Below, one piece after another: positions 33,490-45,500 of a stretch of DNA of 64,000 nt (position 1 is the stretch's first letter; each line of letters starts with the position of its first letter). Source of the stretch: Apostichopus japonicus (Eukaryota > Echinodermata > Holothuroidea > Aspidochirotida > Stichopodidae). The translations under genes were made by a program, and so were the position numbers. Location of the stretch: NCBI RefSeq assembly GCF_037975245.1, contig NC_092568.1, forward strand, positions 5,434,001 to 5,498,000. Direction: 5' to 3'. Below the pieces are notes generated by a model. The model saw only the letters and a program-made list of their open reading frames with translations. It had not been told where the DNA came from and searched no databases.

Positions 33490-34287
33490 CCTTCGACCTG
33501 TGGCGTAGCCAGAGGGGGGCCAGGGGGGGGGAATGCCCCCAAATTTGCTTTGTGCTACACTCTTGCCCCCCCCCCCAATGAAATCCAGTGATGTATTCAA
33601 AATACTTCTCTTTTTACATTTTGTCGAGTTCTAATCACAAGTATTCATACCTCAGGGCTAATGTTCATACTTCATATAATAACTTGGTAATCAGACCGAG
33701 ATATTACACATTTTGGGCCTTCATCATACCCACATACGGAGACCGTTGATCAATATCGTCCTACAGAATAAGCACCAATAATTTGGCCGGTTGTATATCC
33801 ATTACAAACTAGCGCTAGCAACCCATGTGCATTTTCAGCGACCAATGATGCCACTCGTTGAGAATTTTCACTGCACGTATAGGCCCTATAGGCCTAGTGA
33901 AACTTGTTTGTGTGGAAATCTGGGCATGTAGTGAATTAGAGTAGCTAATTTATTCATTGTATCCTTTTCATAATGTGCGGAATTATTTATTCATTTACAC
34001 ACGCTGCATTACTGTTATTTGTTAAACCATAGGCCCCTATAGCGTATTTCGAAACGATGGAATTGAAAGATCATTATATTCAATTTCATATCTGCAACAG
34101 AGGTAAATTAAGTGAAAGTGTGTCATGTTCCACTGAACCATTGGATGTGTATTTGTGCAAACGAGGTGCCCATTAATACATTTATTTCTTGGTAATTCCT
34201 ACCATCAACCATCACGGGCTTACCCCCTTAAGAAAAATCTTGCCCCCCCCCTAACAATAGAATGCTGGCTACGCCACTGCCTTCGAC
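33490..34287. mobile_element. Non-autonomous hAT-like element, 782 bp, with perfect 8-bp target duplication
   Basis: The element is 33498-34279 between copies of ccttcgac (33490-33497 and 34280-34287). Terminal repeats are CTGTGGCGTAGCCAG on the left and, from the right end, CAGTGGCGTAGCCAG. G/C tracts sit just inside both ends. The interior is AT-rich without a transposase. CAGTGGCGTAGCCAG termini are typical of animal hAT elements. Confidence 0.8.
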
Positions 34288-34517
34288 CCATGCCCCTTCC
34301 CTTTTCTCTCTCTCAATCTACCACATAGGTGTAGACAAAAGACGTGACAAAATCGCTAAACTGAAAAGATTAATTGATAAGTAATAGTATGCAGTAATTA
34401 AGAGGAAACTCATTATATACGGAATCCTCAAAAACGTGAGAATTATTTCCTGTCGTCCGTATATATATACAATATAAATGCCATTCATATGGCGCTACAT
34501 TGCGCTTGTGATCCCAT

Positions 34518-34772
34518 CAGGCGCGTAGCTGGGGGGGGGAGGAGCATATTTAAAAAAAAATTGTTTTAATGTTTTTATGATAACGCTAGTATTTTCAAAA
34601 GAGAAAATGCTAAGATGCAACTTACAAGGCCTGGGAAGTGCCATTTCCAGCGATCTGGGAGGCATTTTCAGCCAAAATTTTCTTGTACGCTTCGCGCCAA
34701 TCATGGTGGCGCTACGCTTTGCCGAATCTACAGTTTCGCTCCTCCCTTGGCAAATTCCTGGCTACGCGCCTG
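34518..34772. mobile_element. 255-bp terminal-inverted-repeat element
   Basis: CAGGCGCGTAGC at the left matches the complement of gctacgcgcctg at the right, with two further matched bases after a 2-base mismatch. A G-tract follows the left end. The word tgtgatc lies near both ends, but not in register for a clean duplication. It is probably related to the CGTAGCCAG group of elements nearby. Confidence 0.6.
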
Positions 34773-35350
34773 TGTGATCTCACCAATATATATGTCGGTA
34801 GCGAAACTGAGGATCGGAGAAGGTATAACTATAAGGATCTTAGCATAGACTACTTCACACTTATATGATCATATGAACAATGGATAATGGCTTGCAACCA
34901 CCATTTGTACTAGTGCTAAGACTGAGTATGTCGTCCAGGATGGGGGTCTACAGTGAGGTGTTGCCGTCCGGTCCTTTGAATTTTTTTTTTAAATGGGTGT
35001 TCTTAGATGCAAAATTGCACTATAGGCTTTCAAAACAATGTTGAAGAATTCTTATGTTTAGGTTGTACCGCGCATCCAATTGATGATCTTTACACAATAG
35101 GATTTCTTGTTGTTGTATATAATATTCTGTCTGCTCCGGGGGGGGGGGTGGGGTGGGCTATGAGCCTCCCCTAATTTTATGGGGAGACTGCGGTAAAGCC
35201 TACCCCAGATATATGCGTGGTTGCTCCCCTGAACAGAAGTATACACAAAATTACTGTTTGATTGCCTCCCTCCTTCTCTCACACACCCTCCCACCCTTCC
35301 CTCCTCAGTTATCCAGTAACCTAACGTAAGTTACCTTTCACATGGAAGCT
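34773..35350. other. Non-coding spacer
   Basis: No gene. G- and C-tracts lie near 35138 and 35270-35300. Open frames overlapping 34577-34868 come from the adjacent transposon-like element. Confidence 0.35.
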
Positions 35351-35520
35351 ATTCCAATAATTTCGTGAATATAATCAAGCACTCACTTGTAAACAATAAA
35401 TTAAGGGTTATCATTGTACAGGACAAATTAATTCTCAGGGTGCGAACTAATCATATCAATTAGAATAATAAATCATTTCAGGGTACGCCGGGTTCCAGCT
35501 CCAGATGATTGTTGGCCTAC
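35351..35520. repeat. Dispersed repeat copy 1
   Basis: Shares an interrupted match with 55160-55370: attccaataatttcgtgaat, then ataatca, then the exact run gtacaggacaaattaattct and later catcaatta. Non-coding, family unknown. Confidence 0.5.
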
Positions 35521-35620
35521 TCTCATGTTTACCCCCCCCCACTCGCCCCCCCCATCACCCTAGACCCTTAGGATCGACACCGCTGGTTAATTGAAGCTAA
35601 ACTTTGATGCTCCCAACGAA

Positions 35621-36285
35621 TCATAATAATAATAATTTATTCTTATATAGCGCTTTACATCAAAAGAATGATCTCAAAGCAGCTTCACAGAAACGCATAA
35701 AATAATACAACTTAAAAAATATTAAAGCTTAAAAATATTACAGTCTAAAAATATTGCATCTTAAGAATTACAGAAATAAATAACTTAACAATAATTTTGA
35801 AAACACAAGAAAATTCAGAAATTAAAGACAAAAGCAATAAAATATGACAGCATACAATAAAACTAAAATACTAAACCATTACAGCCGAAAATTAGCAACA
35901 ATAAGACTATCAAAACATAAATAGAAAATAAATTTCAATATAAAACAATCAAAAGATGGCAAGATGGTAACACAAACAATATGACTGGAGATTTAAAAAG
36001 AATAATACTTTCGAAAAAGGAGAGTTTTAAGGAGTGTCTTAAAAACATTTAATGATGGAGCTGCCCTGATGTCATTGGGGAGTGCATTCCATACATCAGG
36101 TGCAAAAAAAGGCAAAGGATCGTGCGCCAAAGCTTTTTTGGGCGAATGTGCCCGGCTCTAGTCGTATCTCCATAGAATGTCTGCTCCTCTGTCGTGTGCG
36201 ATTGGCAATCTGCAGGGGTTCTGGAAGAGCCTGGCGACTGATCAGAGAGCCAAGATAGTGAGGGGCAGTGCCATTTATAATATAA
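35621..36285. repeat. Probable interspersed repeat starting with (AAT)n and tatatagcgctttacat
   Basis: The opening resembles a class of repeats common in marine invertebrate genomes, in which a trinucleotide run adjoins a tatatagcgcttta phrase. The block continues through a diverged region to about 36285 (gggagtgcattccatacatc near 36079). A 155-codon minus-strand frame here has no protein-like features. The assignment is from memory of the type, not from a match. Confidence 0.4.
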
Positions 36286-36448
36286 TATTTTATTAATATT
36301 ATTATTAATTATTAATATAGAGACTTGAATTCGATCCTTGCGGATTATAATACAATATGTAGCCGTTATATATTGGTCGTATACATTGCAGGACACTACG
36401 AAAACCGAGTCACTAAATATGCAGCACGCCATCACCATAGTGAACAAA

Positions 36449-36573
36449 ATGGCGACGTCCATGAACCTCGTAAGATTCGATTGTACGGGTGTCTTTCGAG
36501 CTTGTTTTAGCTGCATTTTACTCGCTGCGGCTTACGTTGGGAGTCTTTACCTATGGCGAAGTGGGCTACCAAG
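36449..36573 (+). CDS. RCE1: RCE1 first coding exon, version 1a
   Basis: Encodes [16 protein letters not shown], then a hydrophobic helix, ending [13 protein letters not shown] plus two bases. The end is very close to human RCE1 (YVGSLYVWKSELPR), so this is probably the ancestral version. The donor gtatta follows 36573, and exon 2 completes Arg. Confidence 0.9.
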
Positions 36574-39500
36574 GTATTATTAAAATATAGCGTCAAATTT
36601 TCTTTAAACTTGGAAAACCTTGGACTGTATATTTTACCACCAGCGCTAGTAACTTGTTACTTCTAAGTTATAGTGTTACTGTTACTAGGCCTAAACTGTT
36701 GTTATTTTGTTAACGATAATGTTATGAATATGATAGCCTAGAGTAGACCTTGCATATGCCCCATGAAGTAAGGTAACGCTTGACATGCCAAACGAGTAAC
36801 GTTATTGAAGTCAGTGCGTTGATTTTGAATCAGGTTTCGTTAGCTGCTACACAGTCAAACACATTCTTTTATCCACAATTGCTTATCCTACAGAATCCAG
36901 GGTGTTCACAATCCCATCTTACAGTAAGGCTTACTACTACTACTACTACTAGTACTAGTAGTAGGATGGTGACTTCGAAGTTCGCCCACTTAAGACTTAA
37001 AACACCCCAAAACTAAATCTTCTGGTATAAATCATTTGAAAATATACTTCATATGGTGGGAGAATTTTGTTATAGTACGATACACGGCCAAACTTTCTTT
37101 CCTGCAAACTGTTTTCACGTTGTTTTCCAAGAAGATTCTTCGTGATTGTGGAACTGGTATTTCTTGCTAGAGTATTGCGAATTTCGGCCATGCAACCTAC
37201 AGTGTGGCGCTGGTAAAAATTGGTGGCGCTGTTGCTCTTTCAGTAATTATAACAGACTTCATAGATCTTCGTCATTTTATTGACAAATATGTAAGTAATT
37301 TCTTGCACACGGGTCATTTTGGAGAGAAAATAACTGTAGCTTCGTACTTTTTGGTGAAATTTGGCTCTTCCTGTAGGTTTTCATGGTGAAAATCGTGTAT
37401 TTCTTAGGGTGCCCGAACTTCGCAGTATGGCGAACCTCGCAATACTGACTATACTACTGGTACTACGCTAGCTCACATGTAGCCTCAATTTTACCTTGGT
37501 CAATTGCACATTGTCCTCTCATCTGTTGTATCTTTTAACAGGAAAGGTGCCAAAATTTAGCAAACTGGCTACCATAGTATTGTAATTAATGTTTTAAGTT
37601 CTCTCTGCTGAAATAGTAATTATTGTTATGTTTTCTAATATTGTGAGCCTTCCTCTTCCACACTGGAATATATGCATGAATGAACTGTGCTTACAACCAA
37701 AATGTCCAAATCAGTATTAAAACACTGATGCTAATATCCTTGATGAAAAGGTGAATTTAGGTATAGCCTCTGCCATGGATAAATTAATATTTTACACTCT
37801 TTCTGGCCTATATCTTGTAAGTTCCGTCCTGATGCAGTCACATGTGAAAGAAGCCTAACAGCTTATTACTTAATATTTAACCTTCATGTCAGGTGGCTAT
37901 CCAGTTTACATATTTAGCTTAGTTTGCATACTTTGCAATTTGGAAGACCATTCCATATGGAAAAACTGTGGATTTCTCGTTGGATGATACAACCCACTCG
38001 ACTTTGGCAGGCCGGAGATCGAAACCACAACCTCCCATATGTAAGGTTTCATGATTGAGCTCTAATGCCACGGCCTTTGTCCACTCCGGCATAGCATATG
38101 TGCATCGTCCAACCCTCAATTCAACCATTCAATTCCATATCAGACAAATCTTTCACCAAGAATAGCTTTTTTAATATCGAAACCAGAGCTTCATCCTGAT
38201 TTTTACATTTCATTTTCAAAAAAACAAGTTATTAAGGGAATTTAAAAATTTAAAAATTTTTGTGTGTGAATTTCACTCTCTGATATATATGGCAACTTCG
38301 TCTCGTCAAGTATTTTTTTTGTGCCTATTTCCTGTTGCAAACCTTTACCTTTTCAGTAGATTTTCTGACTTATCTATAATTAGCCACAGCCCCCTGGAAT
38401 GCTAGCCTGACAGCTATACAGCAATGAGAGCACAGGTTCATGGAAAGGATGCATGCAAGTTATACAATAATATTACAGTACCATAGAAATGCTGTAACTT
38501 TCCTTTAAAACATGTTTGGTTTGCAGAGTATACTGTAAGCTATCTCTCATTGCTGAATTATTTGAATTTCATGCAGATGTACTCCAACATTTAATTTAAA
38601 GAAATCTTCAGTCATGTAAAGCAGCTTTTAAAAAGAAGTTCAGTCAAAAGTAATACCTCTGAGATATACACTCTTGCAGGTTTCAAACTTTTACATAGAT
38701 GACTAAAGTTCAAACATGAAGGTTAAGCATCACTTGTGTTGGTTTTTAAATAGCTGTTGTAGGATACTGGTAGTCATTATAGATGTGTGCCTTGTAGTAT
38801 ACATCAGCTAATTGATGAAACAAATAGTTGTTCACAGTCTTTCAGCACGCTGCACACAACACGACCGATCGGGACCTGACGCAACTCGACTGCCGTGGTG
38901 TCGTGGAAAATCATTTTTAGTCGGGCAGTGTGGGTTCCAGATTACGACTGATCACAGTATTGCCAGTTCTAAGTTGTAAAAGCTTCAGTCAGGAAACTGA
39001 AAATGTTCTCACGACTGACAGTCATCCAGTGTGCATTGGGTCACGATTAAAGCTGCCCATCCCTAACAAATATAACCAATCACAGGAAAGAAATTTTGCA
39101 TTTGACCTGAACGACCACCGATCCTTATAAATAGAAAGCAGTCATGTGGGCTTGTCAGTTGTTTGGTGTGTAGGGGTCAGTCATTGGAAAATTAGTCTTC
39201 ACGACTTAAGGTTTTTCCACGAAACGACAGTCGAGTTGCATCACTTCATGGACAGTCAAGGAACTTGACTATTCACATAACTGTGTATATACTGTAACAT
39301 TAGGCTTATATATGCAGTGCAATGCCTTCAGTAGTGTCTGGTTTTATATGTTGAAGGAGTACGGGAGCAGATTTTTGGGGTTCTTGTATCACTATTAAAG
39401 ATGCTAATGGCATTTGCAGTGCAACATAATAACAAGCAGAAAATATGTTATGTTATGTATATATGCATACATGTCACAACAAAGTGGCTGAAATGTTGAC

Positions 39501-42500
39501 TAGGTTTGTTTACTTAATAGCAAACAAACATAAACAATCAGCTTAGGCCTACCACATGTTTGAGTAGCAGATAGGTGCAGACTAACTTACTTTGCATACA
39601 TACAAACATCAAAGTTAAAGAGCTCCTATTATGATGGACTCATAGCTTCTGAAATGTGGGTGAATTCTATATAAAGTGCAATGTTAATATGAAACTTACC
39701 TAGCCACTTTCAGAACTTTAATGTGTGTTGTGATTCGAACATCAAAGTGCAAAAGCAGTTGAATATTAATAAATGTTAATATCAGTAATTTTAGATATGC
39801 AACTTAGCAATTCAGGTATTCATTTCTCTTTCGACCACTCAAACCGGTGACTTGAGAAAGTTTACCACACTTTATGAGAGGACAACCCAAGGAGATGGAA
39901 TATATTAAATAAGTATTGTAATGAAAGAAGTATATGCTCTGTCATCAGCAAGGAAGAACTTACTCCAACCCTGGCATTAAAGAAAAATGTTTTCCATTTT
40001 AATTGTATCAGTATTTCATGTTTGGAATTTCCTGCAAAGTCTGCGCGACATGATATGTTAAAATAACAGTAATTTGCACAATACTTGCCACAGGACTGAA
40101 GTATGATATATTTATTATACTACCATGTACAGGTACAGTAAGCCAGACTGTAGTGTATCTTTAATTGGGATCTGTTATGTCTGAAACCTACATGTTGTGA
40201 CTGACACATGGATTTGCTGATTCAATTGAGCAGAAAGGTGTAATATTTGTGGCTAATTAAGAAATATATGCTTTGTAACATTCCAATTTTTTAAGCTGGA
40301 TTTTACATCCTGTTGTGGCATTGACAAAGCTTTGTAGTACTTTGACCTGGTTGTATGACTTGAGGAAGTCTTAAAACATTTGTAATTATTTGAATACCCT
40401 TCAGGTTTTGGTTTCGATGATAATCGTAACGTATGCATTCATGATGGCGTATAATGTGTGTGTGAGTGCGTTTGTGACGCCCAGCTTGTAAACATGATAT
40501 CTCAAGAAGAGAAGGTCAGACCAATTTCATATTTAGTGTGTAGAAGAACCACACTATGTACAAGAAGCATATTGTTTTTGGTAGAGGTCAAAGGTCATCA
40601 GAGGTCAAATCTTGAATCCCTTGTAAACATGTACACCCTGACTATACATTACGTCAGATTCATGAAGAAAACTGCTCATGTTACATCATCGAAACCACAA
40701 TGCATTTTTGCATTCTGGTTAAAACTATGAGATCTGTGAACCATTTAGCTGTGCCAGATTACTGAGTCAAAAACTGTTTAGTTTTAAAAGGCAAGCAATT
40801 TTTCCTCTCACAAACTTAACATATTGTAAATAGTTTATGCCTCATAACATTAATAAATTTGTTTATTTGATCTTTCCTGGTATGATTTTGGTAAATTAAA
40901 TTAACAGATTATGTTTTCTTGACCTCATCTTTCCTTTAATGAATTATGATCACAGTTTATTGTATAACCAGACTGTGATTAACTCCGAGTTGGTTTGAGT
41001 GCTACATTGCGACATAAATACATATATGCCAATTTAATCAGTGTAAAATGTTAACAAATTCAGGTTTTGCCATTGAAAGGAAAATAACTGTGATTTTTTC
41101 CCAGAAAGTTTGTCAGTTGCCCTAGCCTCTGGATGCATTTATGTATGGTGCATGTTAATATTATTACCAAAATAAAAATTTTTCCTCAAACACCAAGACT
41201 GCCCTTGAAAAAAAATATATTGTCGTAAACCACTGACAAGCATATCATGTAGAGGAATAGTCAAACTTTTGAATGGCTCTTGTCTTCATGTCAACCACAT
41301 GTCTCTATTTCATTTTTACATGACAAATATAAGGTACTTCCAAAATCAAACACGTAGTCTTTATAAAAATTGTCCAATATAATGAAATAAAAGGTTTGAA
41401 AATATATTAATTAATCATTAAAATATTGTGTTGTATTTATATCTTCTCTCTCTTTCTCCCTCTCTCTCTGTCATATTTTCTGACATTCAGTTAATATAAT
41501 ATATTAATATAATAATAATCATAACCTATTAAATAGGCCTGCATATATATGTAGGCTTATTACATATTGATGAAACAAGTTGAATTCTGGGGTTTTCCCC
41601 TTGTGGATATTTGTATCAACTACTCCAAACATTTTGCTATTAAAGTAAGGTTGAACATCTCAAAATTCCCAGCTTTTTCAAATCAGGGCTTTGTTATGGC
41701 CAGATATTGTCATCGAGTCACTCAAATTAAAGCTGAAATTTGTCTTTCACTTGATATTTGTATATTTTGGTTTCATATTTCTCTTTCAATATTAACTTTT
41801 GATTGCAACATTTGCAACCATATTATGAATGCACTGAGGTCAAAATGCATTATAAGTACAAGGTACAAATCAGAACAAACCAAACACTATCAATTATTTA
41901 GTAAGATGTTCCTTTTAATGAGTCCAAAAGGATAGATTATGTTGATAAATATTTTGGTATAACTATTAAAACGAACAATAAAATTACTGTTTAACAAAGA
42001 TTATAACATACAGAGATACTGTACCGCAACATGTTTAGTGGTTGCTGTACTCAAATTGAAATCAATAAAGTTCTGTTAAATGTTAATTTTTTTTATTAGT
42101 ATGGATCTCAATTTCTGCCCGAAACTAAACATGTTTTCTTGCGCATAACAGCCTCATAGCCAGTGTGAATAATTAGCAAGTAACAATAAAATATGTTTTG
42201 GCTTTATCAGCAAAGTTGTTTACTAAAGATTCTATAGATCAGTACACCAAGTTGTTTGTTTATCTTCAGTAGACAGCATTCCTCTTCCTCTCTGTGTTGT
42301 AATTAATCGATAGAATTGTTTTTCTTGTACAGTGCTACACGAACACCTTTCATGCCACCAACTAAGGACTACACTGCTTTCATATTTAGTACTTGGTTGG
42401 TGGAACACAGCGTTTTGTATTTAATCCTGAGCTCACTCAGTCGAAGCCTGGTGTAGCAAAAAGGGGTCTTGATCTTTCAAATTTTGCAACACTTGCAGAA

Positions 42501-45500
42501 GGGATGAAATGAAAATTCTGGGACCACTTTCTATTGTAAGTGACCTTTTTGAACGTTTTTCACAGTCGTCCACATACCTTGTAAACATGATAAATGCTTA
42601 AGTATTAAAGCTTAGATGAATGTCATACTTGCAAAGTGGATCCAAATAGTGACTGAATTATCAATGAATTAACTTGATGCTAGATATATTACGGTCCACC
42701 CTTTAGCGCCAGACCCTTGTTGATCACTGAAAGTCAAGAATGGTCAAACACTTGAAATATTGGTTACTACTGTACTGTACTCAAAATGGAATATTAATAT
42801 AAAATGTAGCAAGCAGTCATCATGTCCAGTGATTTCCTGTTTAATTTATAGCCAATAAATCTTATCTGAAATTATGGTTTCTATTTACATCTATAAATGG
42901 ATTCATTACAAGATCATGTTACATTTATATATTGTGTAGACAGCTAGGATCTCGTTCCATAAGTTTCCTGGTTTCCACTTCTCTATAGATAGTAACCATA
43001 GCAGAAATGAAAAATAATGCCTTCTCCACTTCAAAAGGATAAGTATTTATAAAGCTGACATATATCAATTTCACATTTAAAACGATCATGGCAAGTTTAA
43101 CGGGAAATATACTGACAATATATTAATAAGGCCTAAACACGCATGTATGAGTGTGTGTTTGTGAATCCTTTCAGGAGTTTGTTTAATGTGTTAATCCTGA
43201 GCTGTTTAATTGGTCTGTTTAAATGGCAGCCTCTGTGTGCTGTGTAAAGTTCTCATGTCAAGGAGTATTCCAAGCCTGCTTTTTCTGTTCACTGCTAACT
43301 GCTGTGTTCGTGGGAAGCCTTTACATATGGACTCCCTTACAAAGGTACATTGCCACTTTTTTATAGCTTATCTAAGCATAGCCTTTGTTAAGGCGTATTG
43401 GCCAAGTTTTCTTAGCCTAGTGGGCTGGGTCGATCCATACAATTCATCAAACTATGAGCGATTCGTTCCTGTGGTTGCGCTGGCCTCTACGCCTTTGGAC
43501 AGGCGCTGTAATTTATTCACAAATGAAGAAACAAACCCAGCATGGTGAATGACGTAACACATATTGAAAACCGATGATAGTGTTCACACAATCACTTCTT
43601 CGTAAATGGTACTGTCAATTTTTAGGGTTATCTGCTTTAAAACTACAAGTTTACTATTTGAACATTCACATGTTGTGACAATTAGTACTTAATACAATTA
43701 TGTTGTTACAAAGTTTAAAATTGTGCTTATCAAACATTAAGGTGTCAGTTACTGTGTTTAGATCAAACTAGTTCACATAGATATCTTGTGCTCACCTACG
43801 AATGGTAAGTTCCATTGCAGAAACGTACACAAAGTCGTAGTTCAACAAGTTTAATTCATTTGTGCTGTATGTTCTGTACGAATAATGTACACAATGTTCA
43901 TGTATAATTATGCATTATGTATACCAGGGCAGAGATACGGCTCTGCAAAAGGGATCTGTATGTAATGTTCAACTCCCTAACAGTACACTAAGAGGACTAG
44001 GTGAGAAGCCTGATTAAAAACTTTTCGTCTTGAAGATGATGGTTGTAGCTGAGACGACTATTCCAACCGAACAGAAGTCTCAGTAATATCGATGTGGCTG
44101 GGAATTGAATAAAGTTTGTTTCAAACAAATAGTCCATCTGAATATTCATGTTGTATCTATTTTAGGAGAGCTCTGATTGGTTTTCAAAATTACTACCAAA
44201 TTCGGTAGTAGAAATATATAGTGTGTGACTAATGAGATCTTCTGTCCAGAGTCTGTGAAGCGTATGTAGAAAGTAGCGGAAAATATAACAGCCGTAACAT
44301 TTTCCTATTTTAATGTGAGGAGACTCATTCGCGTGGCTGAACAGATTCAGTCGAGTTTAATCTGAGCAGAGGGTAACATTACATCATGACAGCAGCCCTA
44401 CTGAGTGTGTGGACCTCCTGCCCCCTCCCTCCCCCTCCCCCTCCCCTCCTTCCCCCTCCCATTACCTGTCTCCTCTCAACTGTTGCAATCTAGACGAACA
44501 AGTTGGTAACATTTTTAGTGATGTTCATCCTTTTGGTGAATGTTTGTTATAGTAGGGAGAGATCCTTTAATTAAGTTTTTACTTGTTGGAAAGAAATTTT
44601 TCCTTTGTAAGTTCATGTTTTTTAGGTGTATGTTTGTAGGTCAGAGGTCAGAAATGTGCATTACATGTAGCTTATTTTGTGTCCTTTTTTATTTTTATTA
44701 TTATTTTATATATATTAATTACTTAATTAATTAAGTTATTTATTTATGTTCTATATGCACAGCAGATTCCAGCTATTCAGTAGGTTTATTTTTTTTACTT
44801 CCATTTATTTATTTATTTATTTTTTTACTCATTATTATATTTAATTTATTATATTTTGGTGGAAGGGGACTCATTAAACAATTTAAAATTTGTTGGATAA
44901 TATTTTATTAGGGGAAGAGGATTCTAACCAAATAAAAAACTTCAATGCCTTCTTCTCTAATTCCTAGTGGCTAGTGCTTAGTTCATCTTTTAGGGGTAGG
45001 GGAGAGCATTTTAGTCTAGTGATTAGGGCATTATGGACTTGTGATCCAAGTATTACAGGTCTGAGTCCTGGCCAGATCTTTACTTTGTGTTCTGTAAGGT
45101 TACATGCATAGTAGATATGTTACTTTGTGTTCTATAAGGTTACTTGTACAGTAGATGTATTAAACTGAGTGTGCCAGATTATGGCAGCATCCTATGGACT
45201 GTCTTCATGGGGATGCTTACATGTGGCAGACTGTAGTGCCCGGGGAGGGGGGGGGGAGAAGGGGAACTGTTTAAATTGTGCACCATTTTGTATCACTGTG
45301 TGACAATTCACCAGTGACCTAGGGTCAATCATGTGAGAAGGTCCTGGCCTTATCTATCGGATTCTAAACTATAACAAGGTACAGCTGTGTAGTGCCAAGC
45401 CAATTTCCAGTACAGAGCATAAACTGTGCTAAAGTTGTTTTGTGTGTGGAATTACAGTAGTATAATTAGCTCAGTACTTTGGCAATTTGTGTTAGTAATA

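Larger units (their letters stand above)
36574..43222 (+). other. RCE1 intron 1, first part (between exons 1a and 1b)
   Basis: No other gene is supported. It contains a CTA/ACT microsatellite (36931-36964), a tRNA-like SINE on the minus strand, a long inverted-repeat element (38877-39243), and a 122-codon AT-rich frame at 41567-41935 that lacks protein-like features. Confidence 0.5.

Noticed and set aside
34577-34868. Three overlapping plus-strand open frames
   Set aside because: They lie in a short terminal-inverted-repeat element and have no transposase features.
36049-36516. 155-codon minus-strand open frame
   Set aside because: It overlaps a probable interspersed repeat and the opposite strand of RCE1 exon 1a.
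41567-41935. 122-codon plus-strand open frame in RCE1 intron 1
   Set aside because: AT-rich, compositionally like the surrounding intron, with no recognisable domain or splice signals.
43210-43548. 112-codon frame overlapping RCE1 exon 1b
   Set aside because: It is in a different frame from the conserved exon 1b peptide and shows no conservation.
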